Shown here piece by piece: positions 45,739 through 53,481 of a stretch of DNA of 64,000 nt; position 1 is the stretch's first letter, and every line of letters begins with the position of its first letter. The position numbers and the translations under genes were made by a program. This DNA comes from Rhodococcoides fascians A25f (GTDB lineage: Bacteria; Actinomycetota; Actinomycetes; Mycobacteriales; Mycobacteriaceae). The notes below the pieces were generated by a model, which was given only the letters and a program-made list of their open reading frames with translations, was not told the origin of the DNA and ran no database searches. The stretch spans positions 186,001 to 250,000 of the forward strand of contig NZ_CP049744.1 in the NCBI RefSeq assembly GCF_000760935.2. The letters are read 5' to 3'.

Positions 45739-46809
45739 TCAGCCGACGGCCGCAAGGAATTCGCTGTAGAACAACCCGAGCCCCAATGCCGACGCGATCG
45801 CGGCGAACAGCCAGAACCGGATGATGACCGTCGTCTCCGCCCAGCCGCCCAACTCGAAGTGGTGGTGAATAGGCGCTATTCGGAACGGCCGCTTGCCGGT
45901 GCTCTTGAACGAGGCGACCTGAATGACGACCGATGCAGCTTCGGCTACGAACAGAGCTCCGAAGACCACGGCGATCAGCTCGGTCTTGCTCACGATCGAC
46001 AGGCCTGCGAGCAGTCCACCGAGGGCGAGCGAACCGGTGTCGCCCATGAAGATCTTGGCCGGGGCGGCGTTCCACCACAGGAATCCGATGCAGGCTCCTG
46101 CGGCTGCGGCACAGACGACGGCGAGGTCGAGTGGATCGCGTACCTGGTAGCACCCGGCGACGGAGTTGGTCGCGCACGACTGCCGGTACTGCCAGAACGT
46201 CATCACGGTGTACGCGCCGAGGACGAGGGTCATCGATCCTGCCGCCAAACCGTCGAGCCCGTCGGTGAGGTTGACCGCGTTGGACCACGCGACGATGAGG
46301 AATACACAGAACAGCACAAAAACGATCGGGGCCATCGTGAAGAACGTCGATTGGCGCACCAGCGAGAGTTCGACGTTGCCCGGCGTCAGCCCGTTCCCAT
46401 TGCGGAACTGCAGCGCCAACACTGCGAAGATCACCGCTGCACTGATCTGCCCGACGTATTTGCCGGTTGCCTTGAGACCGAGGCTTCGTTTCATGCGGAC
46501 CTTGATGTAGTCGTCGAGAAAACCGACGACGCCGAGAGCAGTCGTGAGACCGAGGATCAACAGGGCAGACGCCGACGGGCCGTCCCCGCCCATCGCCACG
46601 AGGTGGGAGCCGAGATAGCCGGCCCACAGACCGACGATGATCGCGACGCCGCCCATCGTCGGGGTCCCTCGCTTGGCTTGGTGACTTGCCGGGCCCTCGA
46701 CGCGAATCTCCTGGCCGAAGCCCTGCCGGGTGAACAGCGCGATGAGAAACGGCGTCAACAGAATCGAGACCGCCAACGCGATACCACCGGCAACAAGAAT
46801 GTTGATCAT
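45739..46809 (-). CDS. mraY: Phospho-MurNAc-pentapeptide transferase homologue outside a dcw cluster
   Basis: 356 residues with about ten membrane helices. All MraY landmarks are present: [12 protein letters not shown], the catalytic [16 protein letters not shown] (Asp-Asp), [27 protein letters not shown] and the [11 protein letters not shown] histidine motif. It should make lipid I from UDP-MurNAc-pentapeptide and undecaprenyl phosphate. None of murE, murF, murD, ftsW or murG is adjacent, so this may be a second copy or a relocated one. ATG 46809 gives the family length. Confidence 0.9.
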   Translation of the reverse strand: MINILVAGGIALAVSILLTPFLIALFTRQGFGQEIRVEGPASHQAKRGTPTMGGVAIIVGLWAGYLGSHLVAMGGDGPSASALLILGLTTALGVVGFLDDYIKVRMKRSLGLKATGKYVGQISAAVIFAVLALQFRNGNGLTPGNVELSLVRQSTFFTMAPIVFVLFCVFLIVAWSNAVNLTDGLDGLAAGSMTLVLGAYTVMTFWQYRQSCATNSVAGCYQVRDPLDLAVVCAAAAGACIGFLWWNAAPAKIFMGDTGSLALGGLLAGLSIVSKTELIAVVFGALFVAEAASVVIQVASFKSTGKRPFRIAPIHHHFELGGWAETTVIIRFWLFAAIASALGLGLFYSEFLAAVG

Positions 46810-46924
46810 GCGTTGGAGCCCACTCTTCCTCTGTGCTGCTGTTCCCCGCCCGAAACTACCGAGCACCGCGGGATACTGTGCCAAACGAACCGGCAAAAGT
46901 CCCAATGCGTGACGAAGGCGTTAC

Positions 46925-47779
46925 TCACAGTTGATACGAACTCGGTGGCATTCCCACCAATTCGGTGAACTCGCGCGTGAAGTGCGCCTGGTCGAACCAG
47001 CCGTATCGCGCCGCAAGGTCTGCCAGTGGACCCGAGTAGCCGCCGTCGAGCTCACTGAGCGCATCGTGAATGCGATACCGGCCGAGAACCCACTTGGGCG
47101 TCGCTCCGACATAACGCTCGAACAGCCGCTGCACCCGCCGAGTGCCTATCCCGCACCGCTCTTCCACCTGGGCGACGCGAATCAGCGTCCGATCGCCCAG
47201 CATGGTCCCGATGATGTCCAGAACGACCTCGTACTCCGGCTCGACGTCCGGTGCATAGGGCGTGAGAACCGCATCGACGACGGTTCGGCAGTGGTCGGCG
47301 TCCAGATGTCCGCCCAGTTCGGCCAATGCGTCGACGGTGTCGGCTCGGAACGGAGTGGGCGGAGCCACCTGGACGTCGCGCAGGCTTCGAGCCACCGTTC
47401 CCGTGAAGGCCGCATAGCCGCCCGGCCGGAACTTGACGCCGAAGACCCAACCGGATTCGGCGAGCACGACGTCGAAGCGGCGCGTGAGCACTCCGGTCAC
47501 CACTACAGGGTCGACGACACCTTCTCTGGTCCAGCCGCGTTCGACGCTGAGCGTGCAGGCAGGGTGCGGGAGCGTCGAACTGCGGTACGAGATGCCGGGC
47601 GGCAGATCCCATTGCAGCTGCCAGTAGTTCTCGACCCACGGTTCCAACTCCGCCGCACACGGCAGCCGTACCAGGTCGACGTACTGCGCCAGCTGATCCG
47701 GCCGCAGGACGCCGGACTGGGTGGCTGTCGCATTTTTCCTATCCGGCACGGGCGTCAGTGTAGGAGTCTGGTCCGACAT
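46925..47779 (-). CDS. AraC-family regulator
   Basis: 284 residues. The N-terminal part (about 35-150) resembles the DUF6597 domain that precedes AraC helices in many actinobacterial regulators (VRLPCAAELEPWVENYWQLQWDLP). The C-terminal AraC double helix-turn-helix covers about 200-284 (RRVQRLFERYVGATPKWVLG and DLAARYGWFDQAHFTREF). ATG 47779 is 21 bases from the divergent VOC start, so they share a promoter region; the VOC gene is the likely target. Confidence 0.88.
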   Translation of the reverse strand: MSDQTPTLTPVPDRKNATATQSGVLRPDQLAQYVDLVRLPCAAELEPWVENYWQLQWDLPPGISYRSSTLPHPACTLSVERGWTREGVVDPVVVTGVLTRRFDVVLAESGWVFGVKFRPGGYAAFTGTVARSLRDVQVAPPTPFRADTVDALAELGGHLDADHCRTVVDAVLTPYAPDVEPEYEVVLDIIGTMLGDRTLIRVAQVEERCGIGTRRVQRLFERYVGATPKWVLGRYRIHDALSELDGGYSGPLADLAARYGWFDQAHFTREFTELVGMPPSSYQL

Positions 47780-47800
47780 TCGCTGTGAAGGAGGAACACC

Positions 47801-48178
47801 ATGACCGAGACACCCGTGGCCACGCTGAAGATGGTCACCCTGGACTGCGCAGACCCTGCGGCCAACGCGACATTCTGGTCGTCCTTGTTGGGCTGGAGCG
47901 TCGTACATTCGGAGCAGGAGTACGCGATGCTGCAGGGTCCGAGCAGTGCGCTCGGATTCGGTCGCGTCGACGACTATCAGCCGCCGCCGTGGCCGAATCT
48001 CAATGGCAGCAAGCAGTTTCACTTCGATCTTGCGGTCGAGGATCTCGACGCTGCGGCGGCGGTCGCCGTGAAACTCGGGGCGACGCTGCCCGACGACCAG
48101 CCGGGTGAGACCTGGCTCGTCCTGCTCGACCCGGCAGGGCATCCCTTCTGCCTGACAAATGCCGCGAACTGGGGCTGA
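47801..48178 (+). CDS. VOC-family glyoxalase-like protein
   Basis: 125 residues. A duplicated beta-alpha-beta-beta-beta unit: TLKMVTLDCADPAANATFWSSLLGWSV and KQFHFDLAVEDLDAAAAVAVKLGATL, ending in LLDPAGHPFCLTNA. This matches the Glyoxalase_6-like group common in actinobacteria. GGAGG lies at a good distance before ATG 47801. Divergent from the AraC regulator. Specific activity is unknown. Confidence 0.85.
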   Translation: MTETPVATLKMVTLDCADPAANATFWSSLLGWSVVHSEQEYAMLQGPSSALGFGRVDDYQPPPWPNLNGSKQFHFDLAVEDLDAAAAVAVKLGATLPDDQPGETWLVLLDPAGHPFCLTNAANWG

Positions 48179-48197
48179 CGCGGCTAGCCTTGTCGTC

Positions 48198-48584
48198 GTG
48201 AAACCACGTCTGGCAGGAATCGAAATCGTCGTCGCCGATATGGCTGCCGCACTGGCGTTCTATCGCGTTCTGGGACTGGATATTCCGGCCGACGCCGATG
48301 CCGAGCAACATGTGGAGGTCGACCTCGGCGGCGTTCGACTGTTGTTCGATCTCCCGTCCACGATTACCTCCTTCGACCCGACGTGGACGCCGCCCAGCGG
48401 CGGTCATCGCGTTGCGCTCGCCTTCGATTGCGGTTCCGCCGCCGGAGTGGACGCGGCGTGGGCAGCGGTGACCGAGGCGGGGTACACCGGCCACCTGCAG
48501 CCGTGGGATGCGTTCTGGGGTCAGCGTTATGCCGTCGTGCACGATCCCGACGGCACCACCGTCGATCTGTACGCGAACGTCTGA
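48198..48584 (+). CDS. VOC-family protein
   Basis: 128 residues from GTG 48198. VOC units are recognisable as GIEIVVADMAAALAFYRVLGLD and HRVALAFDCGSAAGVDAAWAAVTEAGY, ending DPDGTTVDLYANV. It follows the previous VOC gene by 19 bases and is probably in the same operon. The starting methionine of the longer frame is unlikely. Activity is unknown. Confidence 0.82.
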   Translation: MKPRLAGIEIVVADMAAALAFYRVLGLDIPADADAEQHVEVDLGGVRLLFDLPSTITSFDPTWTPPSGGHRVALAFDCGSAAGVDAAWAAVTEAGYTGHLQPWDAFWGQRYAVVHDPDGTTVDLYANV

Positions 48585-48588
48585 GTTG

Positions 48589-48981
48589 TCAGCTCGCCGG
48601 AGCGATGATCTGAATCAGGTTTCCACAGGTGTCGTCGAACACCGCAGTGATCACCGGGCCCATCTCGGTGGGCTGCTGAGTGAACCGAACGCCGAGGCCG
48701 ATGAGCCGATCGTATTCTGCTGCAACACTGTCCACCGCGAACTGCGTGAACGGGATGCCGTCTGCGAAGAGCGCATCCTTGAACGGCGCGGTTGCGGGAT
48801 GACCACTGGGCTCGAGTAGCAGCTCGGTACCTTCCGGATCCTGCGGTGAGACGACCGTGAGCCAACGATCGGGTCCACCCATGGATACATCGTGTTTGAC
48901 GACGAAGCCCAGTACGTCGGTGTAGAACGTCAGCGCCTTGCTCTGATCGTCGACGAAGACGCTGGTGATGTTGATTCTCAT
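48589..48981 (-). CDS. VOC-family protein
   Basis: 130 residues: INITSVFVDDQSKALTFYTDVLGFVV and an end strand DTCGNLIQIIAPAS, a VOC bleomycin-resistance/dioxygenase-type unit. It converges on the preceding VOC gene and its ATG overlaps the stop of the DinB-like gene by 4 bases. It is the third VOC protein within 1.2 kb. Activity is unknown. Confidence 0.85.
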   Translation of the reverse strand: MRINITSVFVDDQSKALTFYTDVLGFVVKHDVSMGGPDRWLTVVSPQDPEGTELLLEPSGHPATAPFKDALFADGIPFTQFAVDSVAAEYDRLIGLGVRFTQQPTEMGPVITAVFDDTCGNLIQIIAPAS

Positions 48982-49499
48982 GCCGGTCCCTCACCTCTCG
49001 GCCCGCCGGCCAGTTCGACAGCGACGTCGAGGTGGCCGAGATGACGGGCGTATTCCTGGAGTACATGGAAGCAGATCCAGATCAGAGTCGGCTGCTCATC
49101 GGTGAATCTTCCACCGAGCGTGGCCAATTCGTCCATCCGGTGTGTGCTCAATACTTCTTCGGTGAGCCTGGCACCGTCGTCGAGCCTGGTCAGGAGGGTC
49201 TCGGCGTCCACCTCGGCCGGCACATGCCAGGAGCCGTCCTTCTCGTCACCCCACGGCGCGTCGACCGCCCTGCCGAGAAACCCCCAGACGAACCAGCGCT
49301 GCTCCATGTGCACCAGATGGGTCAACATCTGCAGCGGGGTCCACTCCGAGGGAACGGTTGTGGTGGTCAGGGAATCGTCGCTCTGGGCAGTGATTCGCCG
49401 AACCAACTCGCCGCGATAGAAGCGTAGGTACTCGCGAAACAGGTCGGCGGGATCGGACAGGGCGGAGTTCGGTTCGGGAAACGTCGTCAGCTTGGCCAT
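48978..49499 (-). CDS. DinB/DUF664-family protein
   Basis: 173 residues, a four-helix bundle. Conserved histidines of the metal site appear in PLQMLTHLVHMEQRWFVWGFLG near 57-80 and HVLQEYARHLGHLDVAVEL near 145-162. Relatives in actinobacteria include mycothiol- or bacillithiol-dependent S-transferases. Pairing with a VOC protein by a 4-base overlap fits a small thiol-conjugation or detoxification role, which is inference. Confidence 0.83.
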   Translation of the reverse strand: MAKLTTFPEPNSALSDPADLFREYLRFYRGELVRRITAQSDDSLTTTTVPSEWTPLQMLTHLVHMEQRWFVWGFLGRAVDAPWGDEKDGSWHVPAEVDAETLLTRLDDGARLTEEVLSTHRMDELATLGGRFTDEQPTLIWICFHVLQEYARHLGHLDVAVELAGGPRGEGPA

Positions 49500-49532
49500 G
49501 GTGCTATTCCGCGTGCACTGAGCGCTGTTGGC

Positions 49533-49886
49533 TCATTCGCTCTTGCGCTGTTCGCGGGCGATGCGACGCTGTTCCTCGGCGCGGGCGCGGCAGCGGCGGA
49601 GGAACTCCTCGTCGCTTTCCTGCGACTGGGCGACGGCCCGGCCGGGTTTGGCGTCGTACTCGGGGTATGCCGACGCGGTGCGCGGTGCACCGCTGCCACC
49701 CCAGATGCCGCCGCCTTCGGGTCTTCCCACGACGAGCCATGCGATGGAGCCGGCCAACGGCAGGACGATGACGAGTAGTAGCCACACCATTTTCGGGAGG
49801 TGGCGGATGCCGGAGTCATCGGCGGTGATGACGTCGATCAGACAGAAGATGGCCATCAGCATGATCAACAGGCCGAGGTACGGCAC
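49533..49886 (-). CDS. PLDc_N-domain membrane protein
   Basis: 117 residues. Two membrane helices with the PLDc_N signature (YLGLLIMLMAIFCLIDVI and KMVWLLLVIVLPLAGSIAWLVVG) are followed by a charged cytoplasmic tail rich in RARAEEQRRIAREQRK. Such small proteins share the N-terminal domain of cardiolipin synthase but lack the catalytic part. Function is unknown. Confidence 0.83.
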   Translation of the reverse strand: MPYLGLLIMLMAIFCLIDVITADDSGIRHLPKMVWLLLVIVLPLAGSIAWLVVGRPEGGGIWGGSGAPRTASAYPEYDAKPGRAVAQSQESDEEFLRRCRARAEEQRRIAREQRKSE

Positions 49887-50006
49887 GGGAGTCCTCCAGG
49901 GTTTTCGAGACCGTGCGGTCGGTCTACCGCGACTATCAGATCACTCGTTGTACCGCGGATCAAGTGTCGGGAGTGGAGCCTGCGGAACGACCTAGATAGT
50001 CAGGGT

Positions 50007-50624
50007 TCAGCCGAATACCAGCAGTGCCGCCAGGGTGAGCATCATGATCCCGATCCCGAGGTCGAGGATTCGCCAGGCCAACGGCCGCGCGAACAGCGGA
50101 CTGAGCACACGTGAGCCGTAGCCGAGCGCGGTGAACCAGAGCACGCTGCCCAGCATCGCGCCGATGGCGAACCACCAACGCAGGTCTCCTGGCTGACGGT
50201 TTCCGATGGAACCGAGGAACACCACCGTGTCGAGGTAGACGTGCGGATTGAGCCAGGTCAGTGCCAGACAGGTGGCGACGGCCGCGATCAGTGAACCGCC
50301 ACCGGTCGTCTCGGTCGTCATCGTCGAGGGAGTGCGCGCTCGATTGAGTGCCATCAGTCCGTAGACGAGGAGGAACACGGCACCGAGGACGGTCACGACG
50401 CGCAGAGCGACGGGGAAGCGGTCGACGAGTACCCCGATGCCGGCCACCCCGGCCAGAATCAGTACCGCGTCGGACAGGGCGCACACCGCCACCACCGGCA
50501 ACACATGGGTGCGTTGCAGGCCCTTGCGCAGCACGAACGCGTTCTGCGCGCCGATGGCGACGATGAGCGAGAGCCCGACGCCCAATCCGGTGAGCGTCGA
50601 TTGTGCGGCGGCAAGCGATGTCAT
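50007..50624 (-). CDS. LysE/ArgO-family amino acid exporter
   Basis: 205 residues with six membrane helices. Family residues are GVGLSLIVAIGAQNAFVLRKGLQR near 15-38 and LTWLNPHVYLDTVVFLGS near 122-140 (the conserved NPH). It exports basic amino acids such as lysine or arginine. It is divergent from a LysG/ArgP-type regulator, the classic pairing in which lysine or its surplus induces export. Confidence 0.92.
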   Translation of the reverse strand: MTSLAAAQSTLTGLGVGLSLIVAIGAQNAFVLRKGLQRTHVLPVVAVCALSDAVLILAGVAGIGVLVDRFPVALRVVTVLGAVFLLVYGLMALNRARTPSTMTTETTGGGSLIAAVATCLALTWLNPHVYLDTVVFLGSIGNRQPGDLRWWFAIGAMLGSVLWFTALGYGSRVLSPLFARPLAWRILDLGIGIMMLTLAALLVFG

Positions 50625-50699
50625 GACTGTAACGCTAGGAGGAAGCCACAGTTAGGTCCAGCGAATGTTTTTCAGTATTGATTAGAGTACCTTCATACG

Positions 50700-51554
50700 A
50701 TGGAGATCGAGCAGCTCAGAGCCCTGAAAGCCGTGGTCGACGGCGGAACGTTCGAGGCTGCGGCTCGGGCGCTGCACGTGACGCCGTCGGCGGTAAGCCA
50801 GCGAATCAAGTCGCTCGAGCAGTCGTTGGGGCGAACATTGGTGCAGCGAAGCAAACCTGTGGTGGCCACTCAATCCGGCATTGCAGTACTGCGTCTGGCT
50901 CGCCAGATCGATACCTTGACCGACCAGACTCGGGCCGAACTGAACGACGACGGAATCGCCGCTCCTGTCTCCATTGCCGTCAATGCGGATTCGATGGCGA
51001 CCTGGGTACTGCCTGTGCTCGCGCCACTGGCGTCCCAGACGACCTTCGACCTGCATCGGCAAGATCAGGATCGTACCGCTCAACTGCTGCACGACGGGAT
51101 CGTCTCTGCCGCAATCACATCGGTGGCCGATCCGGTTCGTGGCTGCACCGTTCGGCGCCTCGGTTCGATGCGCTACCGGCCGTCGGCCACGCCTGAATTC
51201 ATCGAACGGTGGTTCCCTACAGGGGTGACGGCCGCTGCGTTGCGCGTCGCCCCGGTGGTGGTCTTCGACGTCGATGACCGGTTGCAGGACAACTACTTAC
51301 AGCGATTCGGTATCGAACCACACGAGCCTCCGCGGCATCTGGTGCCGGCGTCCGCGGACTATGCGCGGGCCGTCGACCTCGGCTTCGGCTGGGGCATGAT
51401 CCCCGATCTGCAGGCCCGTGACTCGCTGAAGTGCTTCGACGACAATGGAATCGACGATGTGCTGCTGTACTGGCAGCAGTGGTCGCTGTCCTCTCCCGCA
51501 CTCCAGCGAGCAGCCGACGCCGTGGCAGCAGGTGCTGCGAGGATGCTGTTGTAG
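50700..51554 (+). CDS. LysG/ArgP-type LysR-family regulator
   Basis: 284 residues. The N-terminal winged helix-turn-helix (QLRALKAVVDGGTFEAAARALHVTPSAVSQRIKSLEQSLG) is of the LysG/ArgP kind, and the effector domain includes VSIAVNADSMATWVLPVLAPL. It should activate the divergent LysE-type exporter when lysine, arginine or histidine is abundant. The intergenic space (50625-50699) has AT-rich TTTTTCAGTATTGATT motifs near the regulator start. Confidence 0.91.
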   Translation: MEIEQLRALKAVVDGGTFEAAARALHVTPSAVSQRIKSLEQSLGRTLVQRSKPVVATQSGIAVLRLARQIDTLTDQTRAELNDDGIAAPVSIAVNADSMATWVLPVLAPLASQTTFDLHRQDQDRTAQLLHDGIVSAAITSVADPVRGCTVRRLGSMRYRPSATPEFIERWFPTGVTAAALRVAPVVVFDVDDRLQDNYLQRFGIEPHEPPRHLVPASADYARAVDLGFGWGMIPDLQARDSLKCFDDNGIDDVLLYWQQWSLSSPALQRAADAVAAGAARMLL

Positions 51555-51555
51555 C

Positions 51556-51960
51556 TCAGGCCGGGTTGTCGTTCGGCACGATCTCGGGCAGCCCGTCGCC
51601 GACGGGATCGAGAACGGCCGCCGATCGGGCACCCCACCGCTCGTGGGCCGACTGTCGTGACATGCCGACTGCCGTTCCGATCGTCGCCCACGTTGTACCC
51701 TGAACCCTCAGCACCACCACGGTTTCGAGGCCGTCGAGCCCCGCTGCCAGTTGCACGCGAAGACTCAACAGATGCCACGCGAGGCTGCGTCGTGCGGGCA
51801 GGTCGGTCGATTGCTCGGCATCCCATTCCGGTGTTCCCGGCAGGGGGCCTGTGCCGATGATCTCGTCGGCAACTCGTCCGGCCTCGATGGCCGCTGCTGT
51901 CACGACTGCCCGCGTTGCAGCAGAGATATCCGCCTCGGTGGCGAGGGTGATGGGATCCAT
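51556..51960 (-). CDS. Helix-turn-helix protein of unknown family
   Basis: 134 residues. Residues about 85-115 (VLRVQGTTWATIGTAVGMSRQSAHERWGARS) form a helix-turn-helix like those of AsnC/sigma-4-type small regulators; the rest (AARRSLAWHLL) is helical. The ribosome binding site AGGAGG (plus-strand 51967-51972) is paired with CCTCCT in a long hairpin upstream, so translation may be controlled. Its target may be the adjacent lysine 6-aminotransferase gene upstream, or itself. Confidence 0.72.
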   Translation of the reverse strand: MDPITLATEADISAATRAVVTAAAIEAGRVADEIIGTGPLPGTPEWDAEQSTDLPARRSLAWHLLSLRVQLAAGLDGLETVVVLRVQGTTWATIGTAVGMSRQSAHERWGARSAAVLDPVGDGLPEIVPNDNPA

Positions 51961-51963
51961 GAT

Positions 51964-52003
51964 CGACCTCCTGTGTCAGGAACAGCCTGACAACAGGAGG
52001 TCG
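51964..52003 (-). promoter_or_regulatory. Hairpin burying the ribosome binding site
   Basis: Inverted repeat CGACCTCCTGTGTCAGG (51964-51980) and CCTGACAACAGGAGGTCG (51986-52003) with a 5-nt loop and one bulged base. In the minus-strand transcript the AGGAGG ribosome binding site, 6 bases before the ATG, is fully paired. TGACA motifs recur nearby (TTGTCA 52006-52011, TGACAA 52021-52026), so it may also be a DNA operator. Confidence 0.8.
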
Positions 52004-52028
52004 GTTTGTCAAGATTTACCTGACAACG

Positions 52029-53357
52029 TCAGAGCATGGTCAGCACCCGATCGATGGCCGCGACGGCCTGGGTCAGCTCGGCTTCGGTGATCGTCAGTGC
52101 GGGGCGGAATCGCACTGCCGCGTCACCGCAGCCGAGCGCCAGCACATGTTCCTCGGTACGTAACAGCTCGATCACTCGGTCGCGAGTGGCGGCGTCGGGC
52201 AAGGAGAAGGCGCACATCAGACCGCGTCCGCGTACCTCCGAGACCACGGTGTGTCGCGTTGCCAACTCCTCCAGCATGGTCAGCAGCACTACTCCGAGCG
52301 TGCCGGCGCGGTCGATGAGCTTCTCGGACTCGACCACTTCCAGTATTCGACGCGACCGCACCATGTCGGTGAGGTTGCCACCCCACGTCGAATTGATGCG
52401 AGAGCTGACGGCGAAGACGTTGTCGTCGATGTCGTCGACACGGCCGCCGGCCATGACGCCGCAGACCTGCACCTTCTTGCCGAAGGCGACGATATCCGGC
52501 ACGACGTCGAGCTGCTGGAAAGCCCATGCGGTACCGGTCATTCCGGCACCGGTCTGAACTTCGTCCATGACGAACAAGGCGTCGAACTCGTGGCAGAGGT
52601 CGCGCAACTTCTGCAGGAAGCGAGGCCGGAAGTGGTGATCTCCACCCTCGCCCTGGATGGGTTCGATGATGGCGCAAGCGATGTCGTGCGGGTTGGCCTC
52701 GAAGGCCAGGCGGGCCGCTGCCAATGAAGCGTCTTCCAACTCGTCCATGTTCGCGTCGGATCTGATGAACGGGGACGGAATTCGTGGCCAGTCGAACTTC
52801 GGGAAGCGTGCAACCTTGTTCGGGTCGGTGTTGGTCAACGACATCGTGTAACCCGAACGGCCGTGGAACGCATGCTCGAAGTGCATCACCTGGGAGCCCA
52901 GTGATGGGTCCAGACCATGACTTTCGTTCCAGCGTGACTTCCAGTCGAACGCCACCTTCAACGCGTTCTCTACTGCCAGTGCGCCGCCCTCAACGAAGAA
53001 CAGGTGCGGCAATCGATCGTCACCGAGTACACGGGCGAACGTGTCGACGAACCGGGCCATGGGCACGGTGTAGATGTCGGAGTTGCTGGGCTTGTTCATC
53101 GCCGCCTGCATCAGATCCGCCCGGAACTCGGGGTCGTCGATGAGGGCGGGATGGTTCATGCCCAGGGCGTTGGACGCGAAGAACGTGAACAGGTCCAGGT
53201 AGCGGGTGCCGTCCCTGGCGTCGACCAGGGTGGAACCGGTCGAGCCATCGAGGTCGAGGACCAGCTCGAAGCCGTCGGCCAGTAGGTGTTCACCGATCAC
53301 GTTGCGAACGTTGGAGGCGTCGATCGTCACTCCGGTGCGCTGTAATACTTGCGTCAT
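52029..53357 (-). CDS. lat: L-lysine 6-transaminase
   Basis: 442 residues, PLP-dependent class III aminotransferase. Motifs are FFVEGGALAVENALKVAFDWK near residue 125, IIEPIQGEGGDHHF near 240, FVMDEVQTGAGMTGT near 270 and the PLP lysine in VAFGKKVQVCG near 300. The enzyme moves the epsilon-amino group of lysine to 2-oxoglutarate, giving the semialdehyde that cyclises to piperideine-6-carboxylate. The dehydrogenase for that product is divergent upstream. ATG 53357 fits the family; a longer in-frame extension has no support. Confidence 0.94.
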   Translation of the reverse strand: MTQVLQRTGVTIDASNVRNVIGEHLLADGFELVLDLDGSTGSTLVDARDGTRYLDLFTFFASNALGMNHPALIDDPEFRADLMQAAMNKPSNSDIYTVPMARFVDTFARVLGDDRLPHLFFVEGGALAVENALKVAFDWKSRWNESHGLDPSLGSQVMHFEHAFHGRSGYTMSLTNTDPNKVARFPKFDWPRIPSPFIRSDANMDELEDASLAAARLAFEANPHDIACAIIEPIQGEGGDHHFRPRFLQKLRDLCHEFDALFVMDEVQTGAGMTGTAWAFQQLDVVPDIVAFGKKVQVCGVMAGGRVDDIDDNVFAVSSRINSTWGGNLTDMVRSRRILEVVESEKLIDRAGTLGVVLLTMLEELATRHTVVSEVRGRGLMCAFSLPDAATRDRVIELLRTEEHVLALGCGDAAVRFRPALTITEAELTQAVAAIDRVLTML

Positions 53358-53481
53358 GACGTCGAAGATACGCGTTAATATTCCGTAAGCAAGCCCAATA
53401 CGCAGGAAATTATACGGTCGTGACCCTCGTCGGTAGGCTGATCTCCGACGGTTCGGTTCTCTCCACGGAAGGTGTACGCGC

